This document shows, one piece after another, positions 1 to 7,735 of a stretch of DNA of 64,000 bases (positions are counted from its first letter, which is position 1; each line of letters starts with the position of its first letter). The stretch is from an uncultured Sedimentitalea sp. Lineage in GTDB: Bacteria; Pseudomonadota; Alphaproteobacteria; Rhodobacterales; Rhodobacteraceae. Under the pieces are notes generated by a model that had not been told where the DNA came from, ran no database searches, and worked only from the letters and a program-made list of their open reading frames with translations. Location of the stretch: positions 1 to 64,000 of the forward strand of contig CANNGH010000002.1 in assembly GCA_947504115.1 (NCBI GenBank), written 5' to 3'. The position numbers and the translations under genes were made by a program.

Positions 1-169
1 GCTTCTCTTCATCGTCTGTCTCCTCAGTTGGAGAACAGGCTAACCTCAAATCGAGGACTTTTCAGGGGAGCAGGTCAGTGGCTACGAGCTGATCGTCAAA
101 CAGCCGGAATCGCGGGCGCGTGCCGGCCTCAACAAGTCGACGCGCTTCGTTTGCGCCCGGCGCATCTTC

Positions 170-370
170 GTGAACGTGAAGAGCCGCGGCTTCGACTGCC
201 CAGACGGCACCACCTCGCCGCTGATCGGATGTCTCGACGAGGCATTGATGGACCGGATGAACGCCATCCGTGCGCGGATCCAGGCAGAAGCCGACATCGC
301 CGCGCACTACCGCGAAGAACGACGCCGGGAACAGGCGCGGTGGGTGCACGAAGATCGCGGTCTCCGATAG
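170..370 (+). CDS. hypothetical protein, start uncertain
   Basis: A GTG-started frame of 66 codons, rich in Arg and Glu near its end (EERRREQ). The same frame is open back to a TAA at about 41-43 with coding-like content (ELIVKQPESRA, TRFVCARRIF), so the true protein probably begins upstream at a non-ATG codon or has lost its start. I do not recognise the family. It lies on the 3' side of tRNA-Ser(GCU), where tRNA-targeting islands insert, and is followed by another unrecognised small gene in the same direction. Confidence 0.4.
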   Translation: MNVKSRGFDCPDGTTSPLIGCLDEALMDRMNAIRARIQAEADIAAHYREERRREQARWVHEDRGLR

Positions 371-424
371 GGAACCGCGCCTTCGAGCGACCCCACACCT
401 CAACCAAAACAAGGATACAGACAA

Positions 425-865
425 ATGGAAATGCCATTCACCTCCGCCGATGAAATCACCGAGATGGCGGCGTCCTGCTTCCCGCTGGCCCGCGCTGCCG
501 CGACCGGCATCGAGCAGGATGTCCTCGACCTCATCGCCCCCGAGCCGAAGCAGGATGCCAAGGCCCTCGCCGAGCGCCTGCGCCGTGGGGCGATTTTCGA
601 GAAAGACACCCTGGCGATGCTGCACGACTTCGTCGGCGTGCTCGATGCCGAGATCCTCGAGGGCACCTATGTGGAGACCCGCTTCGACCACAGCCCGGAG
701 AATGTTTCCGACTACAAGACCTGGGGCCAGGAACGGCTCACCCCGGAGGCTGACCGCCTCTCCAATGCGCTCGCGGTGCTCATCGAGCTCTATGCGACGC
801 TGACGGCGGTGCACGACATCGTGCGGGCTGAGAAGGCTCTGGAAGGGCTGCGCGCCGCAGCCTGA
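425..865 (+). CDS. hypothetical protein, 146 aa
   Basis: The ATG follows a purine-rich stretch (aaaacaaggata) that can serve as ribosome binding site. The product is a soluble, acidic, mostly helical protein with no signal peptide or membrane segment. I do not recognise a domain. It lies 54 bp downstream of the preceding small gene in the same direction, so the two may be co-transcribed. Position beside a tRNA-Ser 3' end suggests accessory cargo rather than a core gene, which is inference. Confidence 0.55.
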   Translation: MEMPFTSADEITEMAASCFPLARAAATGIEQDVLDLIAPEPKQDAKALAERLRRGAIFEKDTLAMLHDFVGVLDAEILEGTYVETRFDHSPENVSDYKTWGQERLTPEADRLSNALAVLIELYATLTAVHDIVRAEKALEGLRAAA

Positions 866-895
866 TGGAACACGCGGGCCGAAACACCCGCGTCA

Positions 896-940
896 GGGCG
901 CGCCGGCGACACTTCTGCTGCTACAGATGTCGGCGCGCCC
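896..940. repeat. GC-rich inverted repeat downstream of hypothetical gene
   Basis: GGGCGCGCCG and CGGCGCGCCC arms followed or preceded by ACA/TGT surround a 16-nt spacer, with a two-base bulge. It sits about 30 bp after the stop of the preceding gene. There is no U-run directly after it on the plus strand, so a terminator role is possible but not clear. Confidence 0.4.
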
Positions 941-979
941 GCCTTCGAGGATCAAAAAAATCTCTACGAATCTCCAGAA

Positions 980-1002
980 ATGTGTAGCAAAATGTGTAGC
1001 AA
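980..1002. repeat. tandem 11-bp direct repeat near tRNA-Ser 3' end
   Basis: ATGTGTAGCAA occurs twice in a row, separated by one A. It lies 79 bp from the encoded 3' CCA of tRNA-Ser(GCU). A related tandem (ATGTGTCCCAAA and variants) lies 75 bp from the 3' end of the second tRNA-Ser at 25568. The matching geometry suggests an integrase or attachment-site role, which is inference. Confidence 0.5.
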
Positions 1003-1081
1003 GAAGCGGGTACTGCCAAGGGCCGCGTGCCTGAAAGTGCCTTATTTTATTAGCGATTCTCGCAGTCAGCAACGAGAAATC

Positions 1082-1171
1082 TGGCGGAGACGATGGGATT
1101 CGAACCCACGAGGCCCTTTCGAGCCTACTCCCTTAGCAGGGGAGCGCCTTCGACCACTCGGCCACGTCTCC
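1082..1171 (-). tRNA. tRNA-Ser(GCU)
   Basis: Read on the minus strand: acceptor GGAGACG pairs with CGTCTCC, followed by discriminator G and an encoded CCA. The anticodon loop reads CTGCTAA, giving GCU. The T arm contains GGTTCGAATCC and there is a long variable arm as in class II tRNAs. Length is 90 nt with CCA. The long frames crossing this gene on either strand are not real. Confidence 0.97.
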
Positions 1172-1517
1172 GCCGACGCGTATAGCCAAGCAAACATGGG
1201 GAATACAAGGCCAAATCGGGGTTTGTTGAAAAAACCTCTCTGCGCCCAAAAACGTGCTCAAATGGCACTGAAAGGCACAGAATGGCATCCGGTTTGGGCA
1301 AGATTTGGTAGTTTCCCCTACAGAAAAAGCGCCTTGCCCGCGTCGCCAGCTGCGCGTGTGCCCGATGCAGGACCTTCGCGACGAGCGCCCGAGAGCTCTG
1401 CGGGGCACTCGATCTCGATAGACATTCAGCCGGCTCGCCGGCCATTGAAGACGATCCATAAATTATTTCCGTGGTGCAACGATCAATCCGACCTCCTTCA
1501 AAGAAGGAGACTTGAAC

Positions 1518-1670
1518 TTGACTGCAATGAACAAGCCACAAGCCCGTACTGATCGAGAAAATGATACCGTAATTCCCGCCGACACGTCCTCGAAGCTGGT
1601 CCGTAGAACCGGAGCCGAACTGCGAACGCTTGGACGATCCGATCGCAGCCTGCGCCCTCCGAACCAATGA
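1518..1670 (+). CDS. possible small hypothetical protein, 50 aa
   Basis: A TTG start (alternative ATG at 1527) follows AAGGAG by 8 bases, an unusually good site for a gene-poor region. The product is charged and has no recognisable domain. The frame ends at TGA, but another frame continues directly with coding-like content (LLFEADLKTLTEHRMS) to about 1728. A single frameshift in a longer ancestral gene is therefore possible. Confidence 0.3.
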   Translation: MTAMNKPQARTDRENDTVIPADTSSKLVRRTGAELRTLGRSDRSLRPPNQ

Positions 1671-1839
1671 TGACCGCCTGCTTTTTGAAGCGGACCTGAA
1701 GACACTGACTGAGCATCGCATGTCCTAACGAGCAAGAGCGAAATTCGCGATGGGAGCCTACCGACGCAGGGCGCGGGAAGGTGGAAAACAGGGTCTTTCT
1801 TGCGGGCCATCGACATGAGCATCTTCATGCCCTCGTCCG

Positions 1840-1938
1840 TCACGCAGGTTTCGACATCGTTTCCCGGAATATGCGCGGATGCTTCATGTTCCGGATGATA
1901 GGACGTGCTTTCTTCTGACGCTCCGTGATGGTACCCAT
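1840..1938 (-). pseudogene. possible N-terminal fragment of a tyrosine integrase
   Basis: The ATG is preceded by AAAAGGAG at ideal spacing. The first residues, MGTITERQKKA, resemble the MGTI-x-(K/E)R start common in alphaproteobacterial tyrosine recombinases, as far as I recall the family. The frame stops after 32 codons. Another frame downstream stays open (VTDEGMKMLMSMARKKDP), compatible with a frameshifted gene. Location about 0.8 kb from tRNA-Ser supports an integrase remnant, but the similarity is short and the call is tentative. Confidence 0.3.
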
Positions 1939-2187
1939 TAGGGTCTCCTTTTGGAAAATTGTTGCCGATGTTCGGGAGATCGGACCGGGCAACTGCCGCC
2001 GGACGGGACTATGAACAGGGTTCGATATCCTCGCCCGCCGACCGGTGGAGACCTCGCCCTTGGCCAAAAAGGGCGATGCTCCAAAGGCGGCGAAAAATGG
2101 TGCAACAATGCGGGTTCGGTGCAACATTTTTTGTACCATCGCTGAAAACCGGGGCAAAAGGCTCCAAAATCGAGGGAAACAGGTGAA

Positions 2188-3225
2188 GTGACGATCAACG
2201 CAGAGCCAGTAGAAAAGGGGGTTTCGGACGTCCGGCGGGCTGCTCGGCTAAGCGTGGCCCCGATGATGGACTGGACCGATCGCCATTGCAGGTATCTGCA
2301 CCGGCTGTTGTCGCGGCACGCTCTGCTTTATACCGAGATGGTCACTGCGCCGGCGTTGGTGCGCGGGAACGCGTTGCATTTGCTCGATCACGCGCCGCAG
2401 GAGCATCCGGTCGCGCTGCAGCTGGGCGGGTCGGACCCGCAGGAACTGGCGCAGGCGGCGCGATTGGGAGCGGCGGCGGGATTCGGCGAGATCAATCTCA
2501 ATTGCGGCTGCCCGTCGGACCGGGTGCAATCGGGCACGTTCGGCGCGGTGATGATGCGCGATCCCCGGCTGGTGGCTGAGTGCGTTGCGGCGATGCGGGC
2601 GGCGGTCGATGTCGAGGTGACGGTGAAATGCCGTATCGGCGTCGATGAGCAGGAGCCCGAAACCGTTCTGCCGGACTTCCTGTCGCGGATATCGGGTGCC
2701 GGATGCAATCGCGTGATCATTCATGCGCGCAAGGCCTGGCTGCAGGGGCTGAGTCCCAAGGAAAACCGTCATATCCCGCCGCTGGACCATGATCTGGTGC
2801 TGCGGATGAAAGAGCGGTTTCCGGCGCTGCACATTTCGCTCAATGGCGGGGTGACATCGCTGGAGCAGGCCGCCGCCCTGTTGGAGCGGGGGCTGGATGG
2901 CGTGATGATCGGGCGGGCGGCCTATCACGATCCGGCGGGCATCCTTTCCCGCGCCGATCCGCTAATCTTCGGGCAGGGGAAGGCGAGCGATCCCGTGGCC
3001 GTGGCGCGCGCGATGGTTCCCTATATCGAGCGGCATCTGGAGCAGGGCGGCAAGCTGCACCAGGTGACGCGGCACATGCTGGGGCTGTTCGCGGGGCGTC
3101 CCGGCGCGCGGGCATGGCGGCGGGTGCTGTCGGAAGAGGCGCATCGCGACGGGGCGGGCGCCGGTCTGATCGCCGAGGCGCTGGAGCGCATCGCCCCGCT
3201 GGCCGCGCCTGCCGATATCTGCTGA
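2188..3225 (+). CDS. dusA: tRNA-dihydrouridine(20/20a) synthase DusA
   Basis: Flavin enzyme that reduces uridine 20/20a in the D-loop of tRNAs with NADPH. The 345-aa length fits DusA. The family start SVAPMMDWTDRHCR lies at about 22-35, the substrate-loop cysteine is in NLNCGCPSDRV (Cys108), KCRIG is at about 150, and the FMN phosphate region is near SLNGGV and GVMIGRAAY. The start is GTG. A single-gene unit, convergent with the DUF1289-ruvX-ccmI operon, whose stop is one base away. Confidence 0.95.
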   Translation: MTINAEPVEKGVSDVRRAARLSVAPMMDWTDRHCRYLHRLLSRHALLYTEMVTAPALVRGNALHLLDHAPQEHPVALQLGGSDPQELAQAARLGAAAGFGEINLNCGCPSDRVQSGTFGAVMMRDPRLVAECVAAMRAAVDVEVTVKCRIGVDEQEPETVLPDFLSRISGAGCNRVIIHARKAWLQGLSPKENRHIPPLDHDLVLRMKERFPALHISLNGGVTSLEQAAALLERGLDGVMIGRAAYHDPAGILSRADPLIFGQGKASDPVAVARAMVPYIERHLEQGGKLHQVTRHMLGLFAGRPGARAWRRVLSEEAHRDGAGAGLIAEALERIAPLAAPADIC

Positions 3226-3226
3226 A

Positions 3227-3457
3227 TTACTCTTTCACGCGGGCGGCGCGACCGCCGCGGCGTTTGCGCAGGCGGGGGGCGCGGTCGGGCAGGGCGGCCA
3301 TGATCGCACTGCGCTCATCGGGCGTCATTTTCGACCAGTGCGCGATCTCGTCGCCGGTTCGGTAGCAGCCGATGCAGATGCGTTCCTCGGGGTGGAGGAC
3401 GCAGATCTGCACGCAGGGCGATGCGATCTCGTCGCGTTTCCAGAGCGGGGTCGTCAT
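3227..3457 (-). CDS. DUF1289 domain-containing protein
   Basis: A 76-aa protein with the DUF1289 signature: SPCVQIC then [11 protein letters not shown], in other words four cysteines in a CxxxC...CxGC arrangement, followed by W and a basic C-terminus (LRKRRGGR). The cysteines suggest metal or Fe-S binding, but the function of the family is not established. Its ATG overlaps the ruvX stop by 4 bases, so it is the last gene of the ccmI-ruvX operon. Confidence 0.88.
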   Translation of the reverse strand: MTTPLWKRDEIASPCVQICVLHPEERICIGCYRTGDEIAHWSKMTPDERSAIMAALPDRAPRLRKRRGGRAARVKE

Positions 3458-3936
3458 GTGTCCTGTCCGTTTCGAATATGGCGCAGCCGGTCCAACGCCC
3501 CCTGCAGTATATAGCTGGCGGCGACGTGGTCGATCACCTCGGCGCGACGCTTTCGCGACGTATCCGCCTCCAGCAGGGCGCGTTCGGCGGCCACGGTGCT
3601 CAGGCGCTCGTCCCAGAAGCCGATGGGCAGGTCGGTCAGTTGCGCGAGGTTGCGGGCGAAGGCGCGGGTGGACTGGCAGCGCGGTCCTTCGGAGCCGTCC
3701 ATGTTGCGCGGCAGGCCCAGGACGAAACCGCCCGCTTCGCGTGAGGCGGCGATCTCCAGCAGGCGGGCGGCGTCTGGCGTGAACTTGACCCGGCGGATGG
3801 TTTCAAGCGGTGTGGCGCTGGCGCCCAGCCGGTCCGAGACCGCCACGCCGATGGTTTTCGTTCCCAGATCCAGCCCGATCAGCGCGCGCATGCGGGGCAG
3901 GGCGGCGGCGAAATCGGCGAAGGCGTCGTGGATCAT
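3454..3936 (-). CDS. ruvX: Holliday junction resolvase-like protein RuvX (YqgF)
   Basis: 160-aa RNase H-fold nuclease of the YqgF/RuvX family, implicated in pre-16S rRNA 5' processing. The first acidic residue is in [14 protein letters not shown] (about 20-33). [11 protein letters not shown] is at about 76-86, and the second and third acidic sites lie in FWDERLST and EVIDHVAA. I chose the ATG inside the ATGA overlap with ccmI. The open frame continues far upstream, but that part shadows ccmI. Confidence 0.93.
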   Translation of the reverse strand: MIHDAFADFAAALPRMRALIGLDLGTKTIGVAVSDRLGASATPLETIRRVKFTPDAARLLEIAASREAGGFVLGLPRNMDGSEGPRCQSTRAFARNLAQLTDLPIGFWDERLSTVAAERALLEADTSRKRRAEVIDHVAASYILQGALDRLRHIRNGQDT

Positions 3937-5159
3937 TCGATCAGACCGGCCTGACGTGCCGCATCGTCGATCACCTGCATCGCCTCGGGCCTGTCCGCGA
4001 ACACGTCCCCGGCATTGGCGTGGATCGCGCGGGCCTGATCCCGCTCGCCCAGCACCGACAGCGCGCCGATCAGCCGCGCCCATTCCTGCGGGGTGCCGCC
4101 CTGATCGGCCAGCCGCTGCGACAGGTTGTCCACCATCCCCCGGATCATCTGTTCGCGGTCGGCATCGCTCATGTCTGCGGCGGCGTCCAGATCCGCGGCC
4201 GAGGGGCCGGGGGCGGCCTGTTCCGGCGGAAGTGTGAAGTTCACGCCCGCGCGCTGCGCCATCTCTTCGATCTGGGCGCGCACCGCCTGCGTCCACGGGG
4301 CATCCGGTTCGCCGTCGCGCAGCACATCGTTCCAGACCCGGAACGCGACATCCGGGCGGCCGGTCTGCGCCATCATCAGCCCCCAGTAATAGCGCGCGGT
4401 CGGGTTCTTCTCGTCCAGCTTCAGCGCGGTTGCCAGCGCCTCCTCGGCCTTGGGCGAGACATAACCGCCCGCCGCCTGGATCATCATGTCGGCATAAACG
4501 GTCCAGTCCTGCGCTGTCGCATTGTCGCCCTTGAGGCGCAACACCTGTTCCTGCGCCGCATAGGCCGCCTGCAGGTTGCCCAGCGCGGCCTCGTTGCGCG
4601 CCAGCAGCATCTGGCCCTGCAGGTCGTCGGGACGCGCGGCGACGGTTTCGCGCAGACGGGTGACGAGTTCCCGGTAATCCGGGCTGAGGTTTTCCAGTGG
4701 TGTGGACGGCGGCCGATCGGCCTCGGCCTCCTGCTGGCCGGGACGCGTGGTTCGGGCGTTCTCGGCCAGCGCGACGCGGCGTTTCAGCGACAGGTCGCCA
4801 TATCCCGGCGCGCCCAGAATGCTGTAAAGCGCAAGGCTGCCTGCAATCACCCCGACCGCCACCAGGACCGCCACCACGCCGGACACCTTGCCCGACTGCG
4901 CGCGCCCGGTGCGGGCCGCGTGCAGCTTGGTGTCGGCGGCCAGCAGGCGGCGCGAGATTTCGGCGCGGGTGCGTTCGGCGTTGCCGGGCTCGATCACGCC
5001 GCGCGCCAGATCGCGGTCCACCTCCTTCAGCTGGTCGCGGTAAACCTGCATGTCGTAGGCGGCGGCGGGCGTGGCGCTGTCCCGGCTGCGCAACAGGACC
5101 AGCACCAGCGTGGCGGCCACGACCAGCGCGATTGCGGTTGTGATGATCCAGAATGTCAT
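3933..5159 (-). CDS. ccmI: c-type cytochrome biogenesis protein CcmI
   Basis: 408-aa membrane protein of the System I cytochrome c maturation apparatus, where CcmI (CycH) holds apocytochrome c for the CcmFH ligation complex. It starts [14 protein letters not shown] with a first membrane helix at about 3-21. A basic/acidic cytoplasmic loop and a second helix ([16 protein letters not shown]) follow. The periplasmic remainder is made of TPR-like repeats. The start was chosen for its CAGGAGAG site; the frame extends 20 codons further upstream without one. First gene of the operon with ruvX and DUF1289. Confidence 0.92.
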   Translation of the reverse strand: MTFWIITTAIALVVAATLVLVLLRSRDSATPAAAYDMQVYRDQLKEVDRDLARGVIEPGNAERTRAEISRRLLAADTKLHAARTGRAQSGKVSGVVAVLVAVGVIAGSLALYSILGAPGYGDLSLKRRVALAENARTTRPGQQEAEADRPPSTPLENLSPDYRELVTRLRETVAARPDDLQGQMLLARNEAALGNLQAAYAAQEQVLRLKGDNATAQDWTVYADMMIQAAGGYVSPKAEEALATALKLDEKNPTARYYWGLMMAQTGRPDVAFRVWNDVLRDGEPDAPWTQAVRAQIEEMAQRAGVNFTLPPEQAAPGPSAADLDAAADMSDADREQMIRGMVDNLSQRLADQGGTPQEWARLIGALSVLGERDQARAIHANAGDVFADRPEAMQVIDDAARQAGLIE

Positions 5160-5366
5160 GGGCTCTCCTGTTCGTCGGGCCTCCTCTACCCTGTGGCGCG
5201 GCAGGACAAAAGAGGGCAAAGCCCCGCGCCGGCCTTACGCCCTGCCGTATTTTGCCGCATGTCGCAAATTGACGAGCGGACGTCGCGTTGAGTATCCTCA
5301 TTTTCGCATCCTGCCGCAGAACCAGATGGCACGCAGATCTGTCCGATTCCAGCCCGAGGCTCGCCG

Positions 5367-6611
5367 ATGAGACGCTATTCCGCCTTTGCCATCGCCCGCG
5401 AGGCCCTGCGCCACCACAAGGGCTGGCCCCGCGCCTGGGCCTCGCCCGAGCCGCGGCGGCGTTACGACGTCGTGATCGTGGGGGCCGGCGGGCACGGGCT
5501 GGCGACGGCCTATTATCTGGGCAAGAATTTCGGCATCACCAATGTCGCCATACTGGAAAAAGGTTGGCTGGGGGGCGGCAATACCGGGCGCAACACCACG
5601 ATCATCCGCTCGAACTATCTTCAGGACGCCTCGGCGGCGATCTACGAGAAATCGCGCAGCCTCTATGAAACGCTCAGCCAGGAACTGAACTACAACCTGA
5701 TGTTCAGCCCCCGGGGCGTCATCATGCTGGCCCAGACCGAAAGCGAGGTGCGCGGCTACAGGCGCACCGCCCATGCCAACGCGCTGCAAGGGGTAAAGAC
5801 CGAATTCATCGGCCCCGAACGGGTCAAGGAACTGGTGCCGATCATCAACCTGACCGGTCCCCGCTATCCGGTGCTTGGCGGGCTGTGGCAGGCCCGTGGC
5901 GGCACTGCGCGGCACGACGCGGTGGCCTGGGGCTATGCGCGGGCCTGTTCCGACATGGGCATGGAAATCATCCAGCAATGCGAGGTGACGGGCATCCGCC
6001 AGAAGGACGGCAAGGTCGCGGGCGTGGACACCAACAAGGGGCCGATCGATTGTGACAAGCTGGCCCTGGCGGTGGCGGGTCATTCCGGGGTGTTGGCGGC
6101 CATGGCCGGATTTCGCCTGCCGCTGGAAAGCGTGGCATTGCAGGCGCTGGTCTCCGAGCCGATCAAGCCCTGCATGGACGTAGTGGTGATGGCCAACACT
6201 GTGCACGGCTACATGAGCCAGTCCGACAAGGGCGAAATGGTGATCGGCGGCGGCGCGGACGGGTTCAACAACTACACCCAGCGCGGATCGTTCCACCATA
6301 TCGAGGAAACCGTGCGCGCGCTGGTCGAGACGTTCCCGATCATCTCGCGCCTCAAGATGCTGCGGCAATGGGGCGGCATCGTGGACATGACCGGCGACCG
6401 CTCGCCGATCCTGTCAAAAACCCCGCTCGCGGGCTGTTTCGTCAATTGCGGCTGGGGCACCGGCGGGTTCAAGTCGATCCCCGGTTCGGGCTGGGGCATG
6501 GCCGAATTGATGGCGAAGGGCCATTCGCCGCTAACCGACGGCTTTTCGCTGGATCGCTTCCGCGAGGGGCGGTTCGTCGACGAAAGCGTGGCGGCGGGGG
6601 TTGCACATTGA
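5367..6611 (+). CDS. soxB: sarcosine oxidase subunit beta
   Basis: Beta subunit of the cytoplasmic heterotetrameric sarcosine oxidase, which converts sarcosine, O2 and tetrahydrofolate to glycine, H2O2 and methylene-THF. At 414 aa it has the family's usual length. The FAD-binding Rossmann motif is [10 protein letters not shown] (about 35-44). RHDAV at about 182-186 contains the histidine that carries covalent FMN in characterised homologues. The C-terminus [14 protein letters not shown] matches the family FAD site. First gene of soxB-x-x-D-A-G. Confidence 0.96.
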   Translation: MRRYSAFAIAREALRHHKGWPRAWASPEPRRRYDVVIVGAGGHGLATAYYLGKNFGITNVAILEKGWLGGGNTGRNTTIIRSNYLQDASAAIYEKSRSLYETLSQELNYNLMFSPRGVIMLAQTESEVRGYRRTAHANALQGVKTEFIGPERVKELVPIINLTGPRYPVLGGLWQARGGTARHDAVAWGYARACSDMGMEIIQQCEVTGIRQKDGKVAGVDTNKGPIDCDKLALAVAGHSGVLAAMAGFRLPLESVALQALVSEPIKPCMDVVVMANTVHGYMSQSDKGEMVIGGGADGFNNYTQRGSFHHIEETVRALVETFPIISRLKMLRQWGGIVDMTGDRSPILSKTPLAGCFVNCGWGTGGFKSIPGSGWGMAELMAKGHSPLTDGFSLDRFREGRFVDESVAAGVAH

Positions 6612-6702
6612 TCACACTCCGCCACAACCCCGCGCTGGCACGGAACCCGCATGCAAATCCCCGCGTTGCAAGCGGACATGCAACACTGACGGAGACCCCG
6701 AC

Positions 6703-6894
6703 ATGGCCGATCCCAACCGAACCTCTTCTTCCAACACGGCGCTTGCCTTCATTCTGGGGGCCGTCGTCGTGGCGCTGCTGGTGTTGGCCTGGTTCGTCTT
6801 CGGCGGCGACGTGCCGCAAGCGGACGAGCCCGACGTCCAGATCGAGGTTCCCGGCGTCGGCTCCATCGAGGGCGAGGCCGAGCCGGCGGAATAG
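6703..6894 (+). CDS. small membrane protein between soxB and soxD (first copy)
   Basis: 63 aa. A short polar N-terminus (MADPNRTSSSN) precedes one hydrophobic helix (about 13-33, ALAFILGAVVVALLVLAW) and an acidic tail. It resembles the next protein in plan (MAD start, one helix, acidic tail), although sequence identity is low. The site CGGAGACC is 8 bases upstream. It lies inside the sox operon, which suggests co-expression. Function unknown; a role in membrane-side organisation would be speculation. Confidence 0.7.
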   Translation: MADPNRTSSSNTALAFILGAVVVALLVLAWFVFGGDVPQADEPDVQIEVPGVGSIEGEAEPAE

Positions 6895-7041
6895 CGCCGC
6901 CGCCCGCCCGGCGGCTGAAACTGGCCGAAGCTGCCGGGGCGCGTTGGCTGCGCCTTGCCGAAACGGTGCCGCCAACGGGCGCAGCCTTGCGCAACGCTCC
7001 AACTGCGTCACCGTGGACTTCTGCAACTTGAAGGAGTCCAC

Positions 7042-7251
7042 ATGGCAGATCGACCTCCCCCGCGATCCCGCTCGGGCAATATGGGATGGATCATTGGCGG
7101 AATCGTCGTGGTCGCGGTTTTGCTGTTCGTCGTCTTCGGCTTCGGCAACCGCTCGGCCACCGATGACGGGCTGGAAACCGCGCCCGCGATCGATGAGCCG
7201 GCGACCGATCCGGCACCGGAACCCGATCCGGAACCCGAAATCGTCGAATAA
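7042..7251 (+). CDS. small membrane protein between soxB and soxD (second copy)
   Basis: 69 aa, preceded by AAGGAG at good spacing. The layout is a basic N-terminus (RPPPRSRSG), one membrane helix at about 15-33 (WIIGGIVVVAVLLFVVFG) and a Pro-Asp-Glu repeat tail (TDPAPEPDPEPE). Positive residues before the helix predict the acidic tail outside the cytoplasm. It pairs with the preceding 63-aa protein; I do not recognise either family. Confidence 0.72.
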   Translation: MADRPPPRSRSGNMGWIIGGIVVVAVLLFVVFGFGNRSATDDGLETAPAIDEPATDPAPEPDPEPEIVE

Positions 7252-7335
7252 CCCGGCGGCTCATGACAAGAACGGGGCGGGTGCCATCCGGCGCCCGCCT
7301 TTCGCATGCGCGCGCCCTCGTTCGGGAGTCCGCAC

Positions 7336-7665
7336 ATGCTGATCCTTCATTGCCCCTGTTGCGGCGTCTATGCCGACGAAACCGAACTCGCCCCCGGTGG
7401 CGAGGCGCATCTCACACGCCATGGCCCCGGATCCAGCGACGAGGCGTTCACCAGCTACCTGTTCGCCCGCAAGAACCCGCGCGGGGTGCATTTCGAACGC
7501 TGGCGCCACGCCCATGGCTGCGGCAAGTGGTTCCACGCCGCGCGCGACACCGCCACGCTCGAGGTGTTCGGAACCTATTCCGCCCAGACCACCGAACCGC
7601 CCAAGGCGATCCGGGATGCCATCGCGAAACGCCGCCCCGGCTGGACATGGCGCGGCATCGCATGA
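7336..7665 (+). CDS. soxD: sarcosine oxidase subunit delta
   Basis: 109-aa zinc-binding delta subunit of heterotetrameric sarcosine oxidase. The ligand pattern is visible as CPCC near the N-terminus (Cys6, Cys9) and HAHGCGKWF (His58, Cys62), matching the two Cys, His and Cys known in the family. Length is normal. Start chosen at the ATG giving MLILHCPCCG. It lies directly upstream of soxA. Confidence 0.95.
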   Translation: MLILHCPCCGVYADETELAPGGEAHLTRHGPGSSDEAFTSYLFARKNPRGVHFERWRHAHGCGKWFHAARDTATLEVFGTYSAQTTEPPKAIRDAIAKRRPGWTWRGIA

Positions 7666-7670
7666 TCCTT

Positions 7671-7700
7671 CTTCTGGCCGGAAATATCCCCGCCGGAGGC
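7671..7700. repeat. 30-bp intergenic motif, copy 1
   Basis: The motif begins CTTCTGGCCG, continues AAATATCCCC after one base and ends CGGAGGC. It starts 5 bp after the soxD stop and lies 35 bp before soxA. The same 30 bases with a single mismatch occur at 30645-30674 between proB and proA. Both copies fill a short gap inside an operon. Confidence 0.6.
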
Positions 7701-7735
7701 TTCCGGCCTCTCTCCAAGCGCCAAGGTCCGACGAC

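Larger units (their letters stand above)
1172..2187. other. gene-poor stretch with possible gene remnants
   Basis: No intact recognisable gene is visible in this kilobase. It holds a short plus-strand frame with a good ribosome binding site (1518-1670), a minus-strand start resembling an integrase N-terminus (1840-1938), a further plus-strand frame after 1670 ending near 1728, and a small hairpin, CGCCCTT with AAGGGCG, near 2053-2073. Together these look like debris next to a tRNA integration site. Confidence 0.4.

Noticed and set aside
980-1552. 190-codon plus frame near the start
   Set aside because: It runs straight across tRNA-Ser(GCU) and has no coding character.
3454-5301. Apparent 615-aa protein ending in RuvX
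   Set aside because: The upstream 450 codons are an out-of-frame shadow of ccmI; RuvX starts at the ATG of the ATGA overlap.
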